NCBI GenBank assembly: GCA_030615365.1
Contig: JAUWZM010000034.1
Span: 1-28,379, forward strand
Direction: 5' to 3'
Source of the DNA: Candidatus Aerophobota bacterium
Lineage (GTDB): Bacteria; Aerophobota; Aerophobia; Aerophobales; B3-G15
Length of the DNA: 28,379 bases
The position numbers were made by a program, and so were the translations under genes. Positions 22,166 to 28,379 of this stretch are shown one piece after another. The notes beneath the pieces are model-generated. The model made no database searches. It was not told where the DNA came from and worked only from the letters and a program-made list of their open reading frames with translations. Within the stretch, counting starts at the first letter, position 1. Each line of letters begins with the position of its first letter.

Positions 22166-23047
22166 TTATCTATTAATTTCTTGCTGAGTGATCCCCAGCA
22201 ATATCCCGGTAACTTCCTCCCTTGTTTTCTCAACTATTCCTTCCTCTGTTTTGATTTTAAAAATACTTCCATCGAAACTCAAAAGCTCACCAACGATTAA
22301 CTCACCCGTAGACAAACGAAAGGCATCTTTGCCAGGCACAGGCGTGGGGATAGTAGATACGGTATCCACTGAAGTTACCTTAACATCATTGAAATAAGCT
22401 TCATTCATCGCATATGCAAACAGGCCTATTCCCCCTTGAGAAAGTGAGTCATCATTTACATTGAAGACCAAATCATCATCCATATAGATCTCAATACTAC
22501 TTTCTTCTACAATTATATTTATATCATACCATCGATCTTCCTCGTATTCCCAATCATCAAACTTTAAGGTGCTAAAAACTCCATCTACTTTCTTCTGTAA
22601 AGCTCTGAAAGGACCACCGCTTCCACCATCTTCCACCATAAAAAAAAAGTAGTAGTTGTCCTTATCAATATAGCGAAAGAGCACCCCTATACCATCATTA
22701 TCTTCTGGGCATAAACGAACAGAAAACTTATAGTTAGCCCAGGATGAATTCCCAGCATATATATATGTCCCTAAATAAGCGGAGGTTGGACCGGCTTCTT
22801 CTCCACTCCATATATTTGAATCCTCCACAAGAACTCCTTCAGATACATGCCAGTTTGAAGGATCGCTATTTGTTCCAGAATCCACAACAGTCCACCTGTC
22901 AGTTAATCCTTCACTGAAATCATCCTGGAACAGAACTTCTGAAGGCAGGGCTTTCGCAGCAAAAGCAGCTCCTTCACTTATACCTGCCTGAGCGCATAAA
23001 AAGAATATCAACATCCCCAAAATTAGACCTATGCTTTTTTTTCTCAT
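22166..23047 (-). CDS. Secreted LamG/DUF1080-like protein with a C-terminal Sm-like segment
   Basis: I set the start at 23047, where the minus strand has TAAGGAGGAAAAA just before the ATG and a normal signal peptide begins (RKKSIGLILGMLIFFLCAQA). The open frame extends 49 codons further upstream, but that part translates an intergenic repeat. The 293-residue protein has a concanavalin-like jelly-roll domain at about 35-225 (LFQDDFSEGLTDRWTVVDSG; GIGVLFRYIDKDNYYFFF; GIGLFAYAMNEAYFNDVKV), as in the 3-keto-disaccharide hydrolase/LamG group. Residues about 240-290 (LSTGELIVGELLSFDGSIFK) resemble a small Sm-like barrel. Ligand unknown; sugar binding is a guess. It stands alone. Confidence 0.75.
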   Translation of the reverse strand: MRKKSIGLILGMLIFFLCAQAGISEGAAFAAKALPSEVLFQDDFSEGLTDRWTVVDSGTNSDPSNWHVSEGVLVEDSNIWSGEEAGPTSAYLGTYIYAGNSSWANYKFSVRLCPEDNDGIGVLFRYIDKDNYYFFFMVEDGGSGGPFRALQKKVDGVFSTLKFDDWEYEEDRWYDINIIVEESSIEIYMDDDLVFNVNDDSLSQGGIGLFAYAMNEAYFNDVKVTSVDTVSTIPTPVPGKDAFRLSTGELIVGELLSFDGSIFKIKTEEGIVEKTREEVTGILLGITQQEINR

Positions 23048-23086
23048 TTTTTCCTCCTTATCCTTCATAAAATAATGCCAAAACTT

Positions 23087-23139
23087 AACCGCAGAGGACG
23101 CAGAGAAATAATTTTCCCTCTGTGCACTCTGTGGTTTCA
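23087..23139. repeat. Inverted repeat in the 5' leader of the LamG-like gene
   Basis: AACCGCAGAGGACGCAGAG (from 23087) faces CTCTGTGCACTCTGTGGTTT (ending near 23136), a near-perfect inverted repeat with a loop of about ten bases. On the minus strand it lies between two similar TAAGGAGGAAAA sites, one directly before the real start. The flank caaaacttaacc is shared with 17182-17192. Confidence 0.65.
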
Positions 23140-23267
23140 TGTTTTCCTTCATGTTATTTTTCCTCCTTACCCAAAAAAAACTGAATGATGCCAATCACCG
23201 ACGGTTAACTGCTATAAAAGTCTTACAAGATCATTTTTCATAGATACCTAAAGTCCCTTAATAAGAG

Positions 23268-24554
23268 TTAAACTAAAACATCCCATCTTTCTAAAAGATA
23301 GGGCTTTAACTCCTCAAATTTACTGCAGAGCTCCTCAACCACCTTCTCTGCTTCATAGGTAGGCATTGTTTGGGTTTCAATAACAAATGAGGCTGTCCTT
23401 CCAAAATAGATAGGCACGAGAGATGCGATGAGCTTGTCTAATACCTCCTGCGATTTTTCTTTTCTTTGATGATAGGCAATAGCGAAATCATAAACTGTTC
23501 GTACCCAGAGTTCCTGAGGAAGGTTAAAATTATCCAAAGAAAGTTTAGCTACCCTTTCTAATTGTCTCATTCTTTTCTGAGGAAGGAAAGTAAGCAAATA
23601 ATCATTATTCTCACTTAATCCTTTTCTGAACTTATCTATCAAAAGCTCAAAATTCACTGGTACTGGTTCAGGAGATATTTCTGAGTGAAAACCATACATA
23701 GCTGTTGGCCTTGATTGGGTGACTTCCCTCCAATGGCTTTCATAATTACACATTAAGTAAAATAGCGTGCCTACTACCTGCTTAAACATAGGGCCAAGAT
23801 TCCTCGCCGGGTCCTTGACATCATGTATTTTAGCTCCCAGGAAGGACTGGCATATCTTGTATCCCTCATTTATAGCAGTAGTAGTCATCCAGATATCTAT
23901 ACCATAACGGGCTACATCCGTCTCCCAGACATCTTTGGATAAAAAAGATTTAATCGGTTTACTGGAAAATCCAAAATCTCCTCCTATAGGTTGACGCACT
24001 CTTAAACCATAAAGAGCTCTGGTTAAAGGATACACAATGGAATTGGTAATGGTTCCATCGTATTTATAGCGAGAATAAAGAGGGCAGACATAATCGTAGT
24101 CCTTTATTAAGATGGGACCAGCCAAAAACTCAATCCATTCTGGGCTAATACTCCTCAAATCAGAATCAATCACTACGCAGGCTTTAACTTTGAGTAATTT
24201 CGCTGCCTCAAAAATAGCCTTAAAAGCGCTTCCCTTTCCCAGAATGCCGTTATAGGCTATAGGTAAACTCCGGGCTGGATAAATAGGACGCTCAACAAGA
24301 ATGGTATCTAAATCAGTATAGACACTGGTTTCTTTAACAATATCTCTCGTTCTATCGATGGAACCACTATCAGAGTTCATAATCACTGCTCTAAATTTAG
24401 GAAAATATTTAGCCAGACCATATTGAGCTGCCCTTACTACATGACCAATAGTTCTTTCATTGTTGCAACTGGGTATTCCCACCAGAATATCTGCTCTTCC
24501 CACCTTTTCAACTTGATACTTTGCATCCTCTGTCAGAGCACTTTCATTCCTCAT
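23268..24554 (-). CDS. GT-A glycosyltransferase (family 2/81-like)
   Basis: 428 residues with AAGGAG upstream of the ATG. The GT-A nucleotide-sugar fold is clear: ILVGIPSCNNERTIGHVV at 23-40, NSDSGSIDRT at 60-69, LGKGSAFKAIFEAA around 105-118 and the metal-binding DSD at 130-132. PIGGDFGFSS and the region around TDVARYGIDIWMTT would form the acceptor side. The long C-terminal helical region (about 130 residues) is typical of glucosyl-3-phosphoglycerate or mannosylglycerate synthase relatives. The acceptor could be a phosphoglycerate-type compatible solute precursor or a polysaccharide; the sequence alone does not decide. It is divergent from the TPP enzyme gene. Confidence 0.8.
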   Translation of the reverse strand: MRNESALTEDAKYQVEKVGRADILVGIPSCNNERTIGHVVRAAQYGLAKYFPKFRAVIMNSDSGSIDRTRDIVKETSVYTDLDTILVERPIYPARSLPIAYNGILGKGSAFKAIFEAAKLLKVKACVVIDSDLRSISPEWIEFLAGPILIKDYDYVCPLYSRYKYDGTITNSIVYPLTRALYGLRVRQPIGGDFGFSSKPIKSFLSKDVWETDVARYGIDIWMTTTAINEGYKICQSFLGAKIHDVKDPARNLGPMFKQVVGTLFYLMCNYESHWREVTQSRPTAMYGFHSEISPEPVPVNFELLIDKFRKGLSENNDYLLTFLPQKRMRQLERVAKLSLDNFNLPQELWVRTVYDFAIAYHQRKEKSQEVLDKLIASLVPIYFGRTASFVIETQTMPTYEAEKVVEELCSKFEELKPYLLERWDVLV

Positions 24555-24655
24555 GCGTCATCTCCTTTTGACAAGCAGCATTGGACATTTCTCATTCCTT
24601 AAAGCAATTTTAACATCCCAATAAAAAAAGTCAATCACCTTGTTACCCATAATGG

Positions 24656-24686
24656 TTGACATAACGAAAAAGCGTACTATCATAAT
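24656..24686 (+). promoter_or_regulatory. Candidate promoter of the TPP enzyme gene
   Basis: TTGACA (24656-24661) is followed by TATCAT (spacing 16) or CATAAT (24681-24686, spacing 19), about 75-100 bases before the GTG start. The -35 is perfect but neither -10 is ideal. Confidence 0.4.
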
Positions 24687-24760
24687 ACGAAAGAAAAATA
24701 ATGAATATCCTCACAGAACAGTGAAAGAAAGTAAAAAAGTAATGTAAGAAGGAGACAGCA

Positions 24761-26488
24761 GTGAAAATAACAGTAGCTGATCTTGTTTTAAAGTATCTGG
24801 AAGCTGAAGGGGTAGAGTATATGTTTGGTGTTCCTGGTACCAGCCTGGTACCATTATTTGCCGCCTGTAATCGAAATAAAAATGTCAAACCAATTCTTGC
24901 CAAACACGAGCAAGGTGCAGCCTTTATGGCAGATGGTTACGCCAGAGTTAAAGGGTCTTTGGGTGTATGTTTTGGAACTTCTGGGCCAGGAGCTACCAAC
25001 CTTGTAACTGGGGTGGCTAATGCCTTTGTAGACAATATTCCTGTATTGGTTTTGACTGGTCAGGTGTCTACTTCAGCGTATGGCAAAGGAACCTTCCAAG
25101 ATTCAACTAAAGAAGGGATTGATTCTGTCTCAATGTTTGATCCTATCACCAGGCAAAGCTCAATGATAATCTCCAAATACAAAGCTGTTGATGAATTGCG
25201 TGAAGCCTTAAGAGTTGCTCTTACCGGCAAGAAGGGGCCAGTGCACCTTAGTTTACCTAAAGACGTGATGTCAGGGGAAATCGAGGCTGATCTTCCATCA
25301 CCTTCAACCTATAGATATCCGGCAGAGTATTTCGACCGTTCTATGGTGATAAAGGCAGCACAAGCGTTGGTAAATGCGCAGTGGCCAGTAATGTTGGTGG
25401 GCAGCGGAGCTGTGGCTTCGGGAGCTTGCGAGGATATTCAGGAGTTGGCTGAGATGTTGAGTATCCCGGTAGCTACAACGCCCAAAGCAAAAGGTGCCTT
25501 CCCCGAAGACCATCCTTTGGCTCTGGGAGTACTTGGCCTCTGCGGTTCACCGTTAGCTGAAAGATATATTAAATCAAGTGAGGCTGATGTGCTTCTGGTC
25601 GTTGGGGCCAGTCTTAATCAAATCACAACTATGTCCTGGGATCCTCGATTAGCACCTTCTAAGTGTCTCATCCATATCAATATTGATCCGACAGAAATTG
25701 GGAAAAACTACCGAGCTGATATTCCACTGATTGGAGATGCTCGTACAATTATAAATGAGATTTCCTTTCGTGTTTTACGAAATCTGGTTGAGCACAAGCA
25801 AAAACAAAAAGATCGAGAAAAAAAGATTGCCAGTATCCGAGAAGAGGTAGGGATGTATATCAACCCTGAGAAACTGAAATCTAACTCTACTCCAATCAAG
25901 CCTCAACGTATGGTTAAAGAATTGGAAGAGGCACTGCCTGAAAATGCCATTCTTTTTGTAGACACAGGAAATCATATCTGTTGGGCAATTCACTATATGA
26001 AGTTTCACAGAGCCGATTCTTTTATCTCTGCCTTTGGAATGCTGACCATGGGATATGCATCAGCTGCAGTTGTGGGAGGAAAATTAGCTGCCGGAGATCG
26101 TCCCGTAGTAGCCCTTGTCGGAGATGGATGTTTTCTGATGAACGGAATGGAAGTTGCAACAGCAGTAAACTATAATATTCCGGTTGTCTGGGTAGTACAG
26201 AACAATGCAAAACTTGGCCTTGTTCACGAGCTTCAGAAATTCTCCTTAGGCAAAAACACTGTAGCCACAACTTTTAAAGAGGTTAACCTGGCTAAAGTGG
26301 CAGAAGGACTTGGTGCGGTGGGATATCGGATAGAAAAACCAAATGAGCTAAAAGAGCTTTTACCAAAGGCTATCGCATCCGGCAAGCCTACTGTTATTGA
26401 CTGCCTTATCGACCCTGATGAGGTGCCACCCCTTACTCCTTTCGTGGAAGGCTTAAAGAATTTTTCTGATCGTCTGGATATGATGTAG
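24761..26488 (+). CDS. Acetolactate synthase large-subunit-like TPP enzyme
   Basis: 575 residues from a GTG with AAGGAGA upstream. The three-domain layout of the family is complete. The N-terminal PYR domain has EYMFGVPGTS and the cofactor-activating Glu50 in KHEQGAAFMADGYAR. The central domain has VMLVGSGAVASGA. The C-terminal domain has the thiamine diphosphate motif GDG (454-456) ending about 27 residues later in VVWVVQNN. Acetolactate synthase (valine/isoleucine pathway), sulfoacetaldehyde acetyltransferase and related decarboxylases share this build. No regulatory small subunit (ilvN) or ilvC gene is adjacent, so a catabolic or specialised role is possible. Confidence 0.85.
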   Translation: MKITVADLVLKYLEAEGVEYMFGVPGTSLVPLFAACNRNKNVKPILAKHEQGAAFMADGYARVKGSLGVCFGTSGPGATNLVTGVANAFVDNIPVLVLTGQVSTSAYGKGTFQDSTKEGIDSVSMFDPITRQSSMIISKYKAVDELREALRVALTGKKGPVHLSLPKDVMSGEIEADLPSPSTYRYPAEYFDRSMVIKAAQALVNAQWPVMLVGSGAVASGACEDIQELAEMLSIPVATTPKAKGAFPEDHPLALGVLGLCGSPLAERYIKSSEADVLLVVGASLNQITTMSWDPRLAPSKCLIHINIDPTEIGKNYRADIPLIGDARTIINEISFRVLRNLVEHKQKQKDREKKIASIREEVGMYINPEKLKSNSTPIKPQRMVKELEEALPENAILFVDTGNHICWAIHYMKFHRADSFISAFGMLTMGYASAAVVGGKLAAGDRPVVALVGDGCFLMNGMEVATAVNYNIPVVWVVQNNAKLGLVHELQKFSLGKNTVATTFKEVNLAKVAEGLGAVGYRIEKPNELKELLPKAIASGKPTVIDCLIDPDEVPPLTPFVEGLKNFSDRLDMM

Positions 26489-26536
26489 GAACTGTTGTGC
26501 GAGTTCAAATAAGCGATGATACTGCGGATATGGTAA

Positions 26537-27101
26537 CAACCTGACTGTTCTGTATTTTTGGTTCAAGTACAAGGAATGTTTCACTTAATTACTGCAAAAC
26601 ATGTTGTTATGGATCAAGAAACTGGTAAGATTGATGATAGCGAGCTTTTTATATTCTTTAACTCTGAAGATGGAACAATTACCAAGCGTCCCATAGAGGG
26701 GATTAAGAAGGAGTTTGCTGTGGATTGGGTTTTTCACGAAAACGAAAATGTCGATATTGCCATTATTCCTTTTGGATTGGATCCTAATAAAGATGACGTG
26801 AAGGTGATCCCTGACGAGATGTTTTTAACTACAGACAGATTATTTGAACTTTATGATGTTTTCTTTTTGTCTTATCAGCCAGGCATAGAGCCTGAAAAAA
26901 GAATCACTCCTATTATAAGAGGCGGCACAATAAGCATAATCCATGACGATAAAACATTTCACATAGATGGTTTTGCTTTTCCGGGGAATAGTAGCAGCCC
27001 CGTATTTCTTAAACCCTCCCCCATAAGAGTTGATAAAACAGGAATCGCCATTGGGGGGGGATCCATTGGGTAATAAATTATTTTTTTCCCGAGTCCCCTA
27101 A
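26537..27101 (+). pseudogene. Decayed trypsin-like serine protease
   Basis: The translated region has a full catalytic pattern. His15 (numbered from a TTG at 26558) is in HLITAKHVV, Asp66 in NVDIAIIPF, and the Ser lies in FPGNSSSPVF (about 145). The 5' end is broken: coding-like sequence (SVFLVQVQGMFHL) extends upstream of any normal start to a TAA at 26534. Near the 3' end, eight G residues (27053-27060) shift the frame. Read with one G fewer, it continues IGGDPLGNKLFF, which fits the expected family ending, to a TAA at 27099-27101. Without the fix it stops at 27071-27073. It is similar to small trypsin-like peptidases often annotated as hypothetical. Confidence 0.7.
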
Positions 27102-27280
27102 GGTCTGAAACATTTCAAGATGGAAGCAGAATCTCCACCGGGCCACGACCGATTGACAATCGCTGAAATTTACCTCAACATGTCTTTAGAAAATACAATT
27201 AGGGTGTTTTTAAATAAAAACAACTGATAGGTTACTGTATTATCTCCTATTGAAAACAGTCAGCCAACACAGGATAGGTC

Positions 27281-27847
27281 ATGATGTGTTTATTGCTAAC
27301 GACAAAACGCCTTCTGCTACGAGAATTCAGAGAACTTGATTGGCAGGCTGCGCATGAGTATGCCTGCGATCCAGAAGTTGTTCGCTATATGGAATGGGGA
27401 CCTAATGCGGAGAAGGATACCCAAAACTTCGTTCGCCGAGCGATTACCGCTCAACAAGAACAGCCACGCAGAAACTACACATTTGCAATAGTCCTGAAAA
27501 CAGAGAATCAACTCATCGGCTCTTGTGGCATTCATCTCTCGAACCCAGGTAATCAAGGGGGATATATCGGTTATGCCTTAAATCGTCGTTACTGGGGGAA
27601 GGGCTATGCAACTGAGGCTGCAAGAGCACTCCTTACCTTCGGTTTTGGCAAGCTCAAGTTGCATCGAATCTTTGCTACATGCGATCCGACAAATATTGGA
27701 TCTGTATGTGTTTTAGAAAAAATTGGCATGCAACGTGAGGGTCACCTTCGCCAGCACAAATGGCAAAAGGGGAAATGGCGTGATTCTTTTTTGTATGCTC
27801 TCCTCGATCACGAATGGAAGCAATTACAGACCAGCAAGGTTGAATAA
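27281..27847 (+). CDS. GNAT-family N-acetyltransferase (RimJ/RimL-like)
   Basis: 188 residues. LTTKRLLLREFRELDW at the start is the hallmark of the RimJ/RimL group. The acetyl-CoA-binding motif A is YWGKGYATEAARALLTFGF (104-122), and SVCVLEKIGMQREG near 145 is motif B. It acetylates an amine of a protein or small molecule, using acetyl-CoA; the target is not evident. Two ATG codons are adjacent at the start, with AGGATAGG just upstream. The codon choice (CGC, CGT) differs somewhat from the AT-rich genes around it, which could mean recent transfer. It has no operon partner. Confidence 0.85.
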   Translation: MMCLLLTTKRLLLREFRELDWQAAHEYACDPEVVRYMEWGPNAEKDTQNFVRRAITAQQEQPRRNYTFAIVLKTENQLIGSCGIHLSNPGNQGGYIGYALNRRYWGKGYATEAARALLTFGFGKLKLHRIFATCDPTNIGSVCVLEKIGMQREGHLRQHKWQKGKWRDSFLYALLDHEWKQLQTSKVE

Positions 27848-27923
27848 CACAGTTTGGCAGACTACCTCTTAAGTTCCGCAGCTGTTGTCTACAATTTCTT
27901 TTCTCCAAGCACACCAAAGCCCT

Positions 27924-27958
27924 AAACTTTACAAAAAGCGAATTTTTTTGTAAAGTTT
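27924..27958. repeat. 14-bp perfect hairpin in the GNAT-nucleotidyltransferase spacer
   Basis: AAACTTTACAAAAA (27924-27937) is perfectly complementary to TTTTTGTAAAGTTT (27945-27958) with a seven-base loop. It may end the GNAT transcript; the T-run is inside the stem rather than after it. Alternatively it is an operator or attenuator for the next gene. Confidence 0.55.
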
Positions 27959-28022
27959 GAGTTGGGTCATCCCAACATAGCTTTTAAGAACATTATAGTA
28001 GACAATCAAAAAGGAAGAATTT

Positions 28023-28379
28023 ATGCTTAGTCAGTCAGAGGTTGATCAATGGCTCGCTGATTTTCTGAAGTGGCTACGTAAAAATTTTGGAAGGCGACTG
28101 ATATTTGTTGGTCACCACGGAAGTTGGGCTCACGGTGACGCAGGAGCTACAAGTGATATTGATACTATAGTTATTTTAGATCATATCAACTCTCAGGATT
28201 TGAGTAAGGTTGTCCATAATCTACAGTATCCTTTCAAGTGCTGTGTCTATGCTTTACAGTCATGGATTCTTCTATGTGATGGTAAATTCATAGCACGCAA
28301 GGATGAGCTCTTTCATTTCTTGTCAGACGTTAATGACAAGGAAGTAATTGAAGTTGCCAGAGATTGGCAGCAGTTAGAG
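28023..28379 (+). CDS. Nucleotidyltransferase-domain protein, 3' end beyond the window
   Basis: An AAAGGAAG site precedes the ATG. The 119 visible codons stay open to the window end. The motif GSWAHGDAGATSDIDTIVIL at 33-52 is the polymerase-beta nucleotidyltransferase signature (GS, then D.D, Asp45 and Asp47) that binds the metal ions and the nucleotide. Such domains occur in aminoglycoside nucleotidyltransferases, MNT antitoxin/toxin proteins and tRNA-modifying enzymes. The visible helical part (VEVARDWQQ-like) does not decide among them. A third active-site acid cannot be assigned with certainty. Confidence 0.75.
   Translation, partial: MLSQSEVDQWLADFLKWLRKNFGRRLIFVGHHGSWAHGDAGATSDIDTIVILDHINSQDLSKVVHNLQYPFKCCVYALQSWILLCDGKFIARKDELFHFLSDVNDKEVIEVARDWQQLE

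Noticed and set aside
23048..23194. Upstream extension of the LamG-like gene
   Set aside because: The extra 49 codons translate an inverted repeat, and a strong Shine-Dalgarno plus signal peptide mark the start at 23047.
24643..24903. 86-codon minus-strand ORF over the start of the TPP enzyme
   Set aside because: Antisense to a conserved TPP enzyme N-terminus; no coding signature of its own.
1..28379. CRISPR arrays, tRNA and rRNA genes
   Set aside because: I looked for regularly spaced identical repeats, cloverleaf-like ends and conserved rRNA blocks and saw none. The tandem pair at 74-132 has only two copies.

Overview
The window is a chromosome-like, AT-leaning bacterial segment. It has Shine-Dalgarno-led genes, GTG and TTG starts, and sigma70-type promoters. 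The organism is a diderm: there are two TolC-family genes, a MacA/MacB exporter and a very large protein ending in an outer-membrane-type beta-barrel. The high density of intergenic palindromes and DUF11 proteins resembles uncultivated environmental candidate phyla, but I cannot name a lineage. I see no rRNA, tRNA or CRISPR.

Region 1 (about 1-11409) is a cell-surface locus. A partial minus-strand gene and a truncated signal-peptide ORF come first. Three secreted DUF11-repeat proteins follow (683-2440, 2654-3178, 3332-5128). After them comes a giant gene (5572-11409) with a signal peptide, DUF11 domains, SdrD/carboxypeptidase-regulatory-like domains, an invasin-type Ig domain and a C-terminal beta-barrel. 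A single in-frame TAA at 9934-9936 splits this gene. Spacers between the DUF11 genes carry copies of a CCCTCTCCC/GGGAGAGGG hairpin repeat. GTAG-bounded hairpins of REP type lie at the edges and in the gap before the giant gene.

Region 2 (17147 down to 11418, minus strand) is a tripartite export operon. In transcription order it encodes a TolC-like protein that seems to lack the beta-barrel segments, a complete TolC-family protein, a MacA-like adaptor, a MacB-like ATPase and a separate MacB-like permease. Spacing is 16-31 bases, except for a 210-base gap before the permease that is filled by an inverted repeat.

Region 3 (about 17600-22160, plus strand) is a toxin-antitoxin and restriction-modification island. 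It holds a broken AbrB-type antitoxin copy, a MazEF-type pair with a promoter/operator palindrome, a HicB sequence scar, an AbrB-VapC pair, a HicB-HicA pair, a probable methyltransferase N-terminal remnant, an HTH-methyltransferase fusion with an adjoining HNH endonuclease, and a small unknown gene. A bidirectional terminator-like hairpin closes it.

Region 4 (22166-28379) is a mixed set: a secreted LamG-like protein, a family-2-like glycosyltransferase divergent from an acetolactate-synthase-like TPP enzyme, a decayed trypsin-like protease with a G8 frameshift, a GNAT acetyltransferase and a nucleotidyltransferase cut by the window end.
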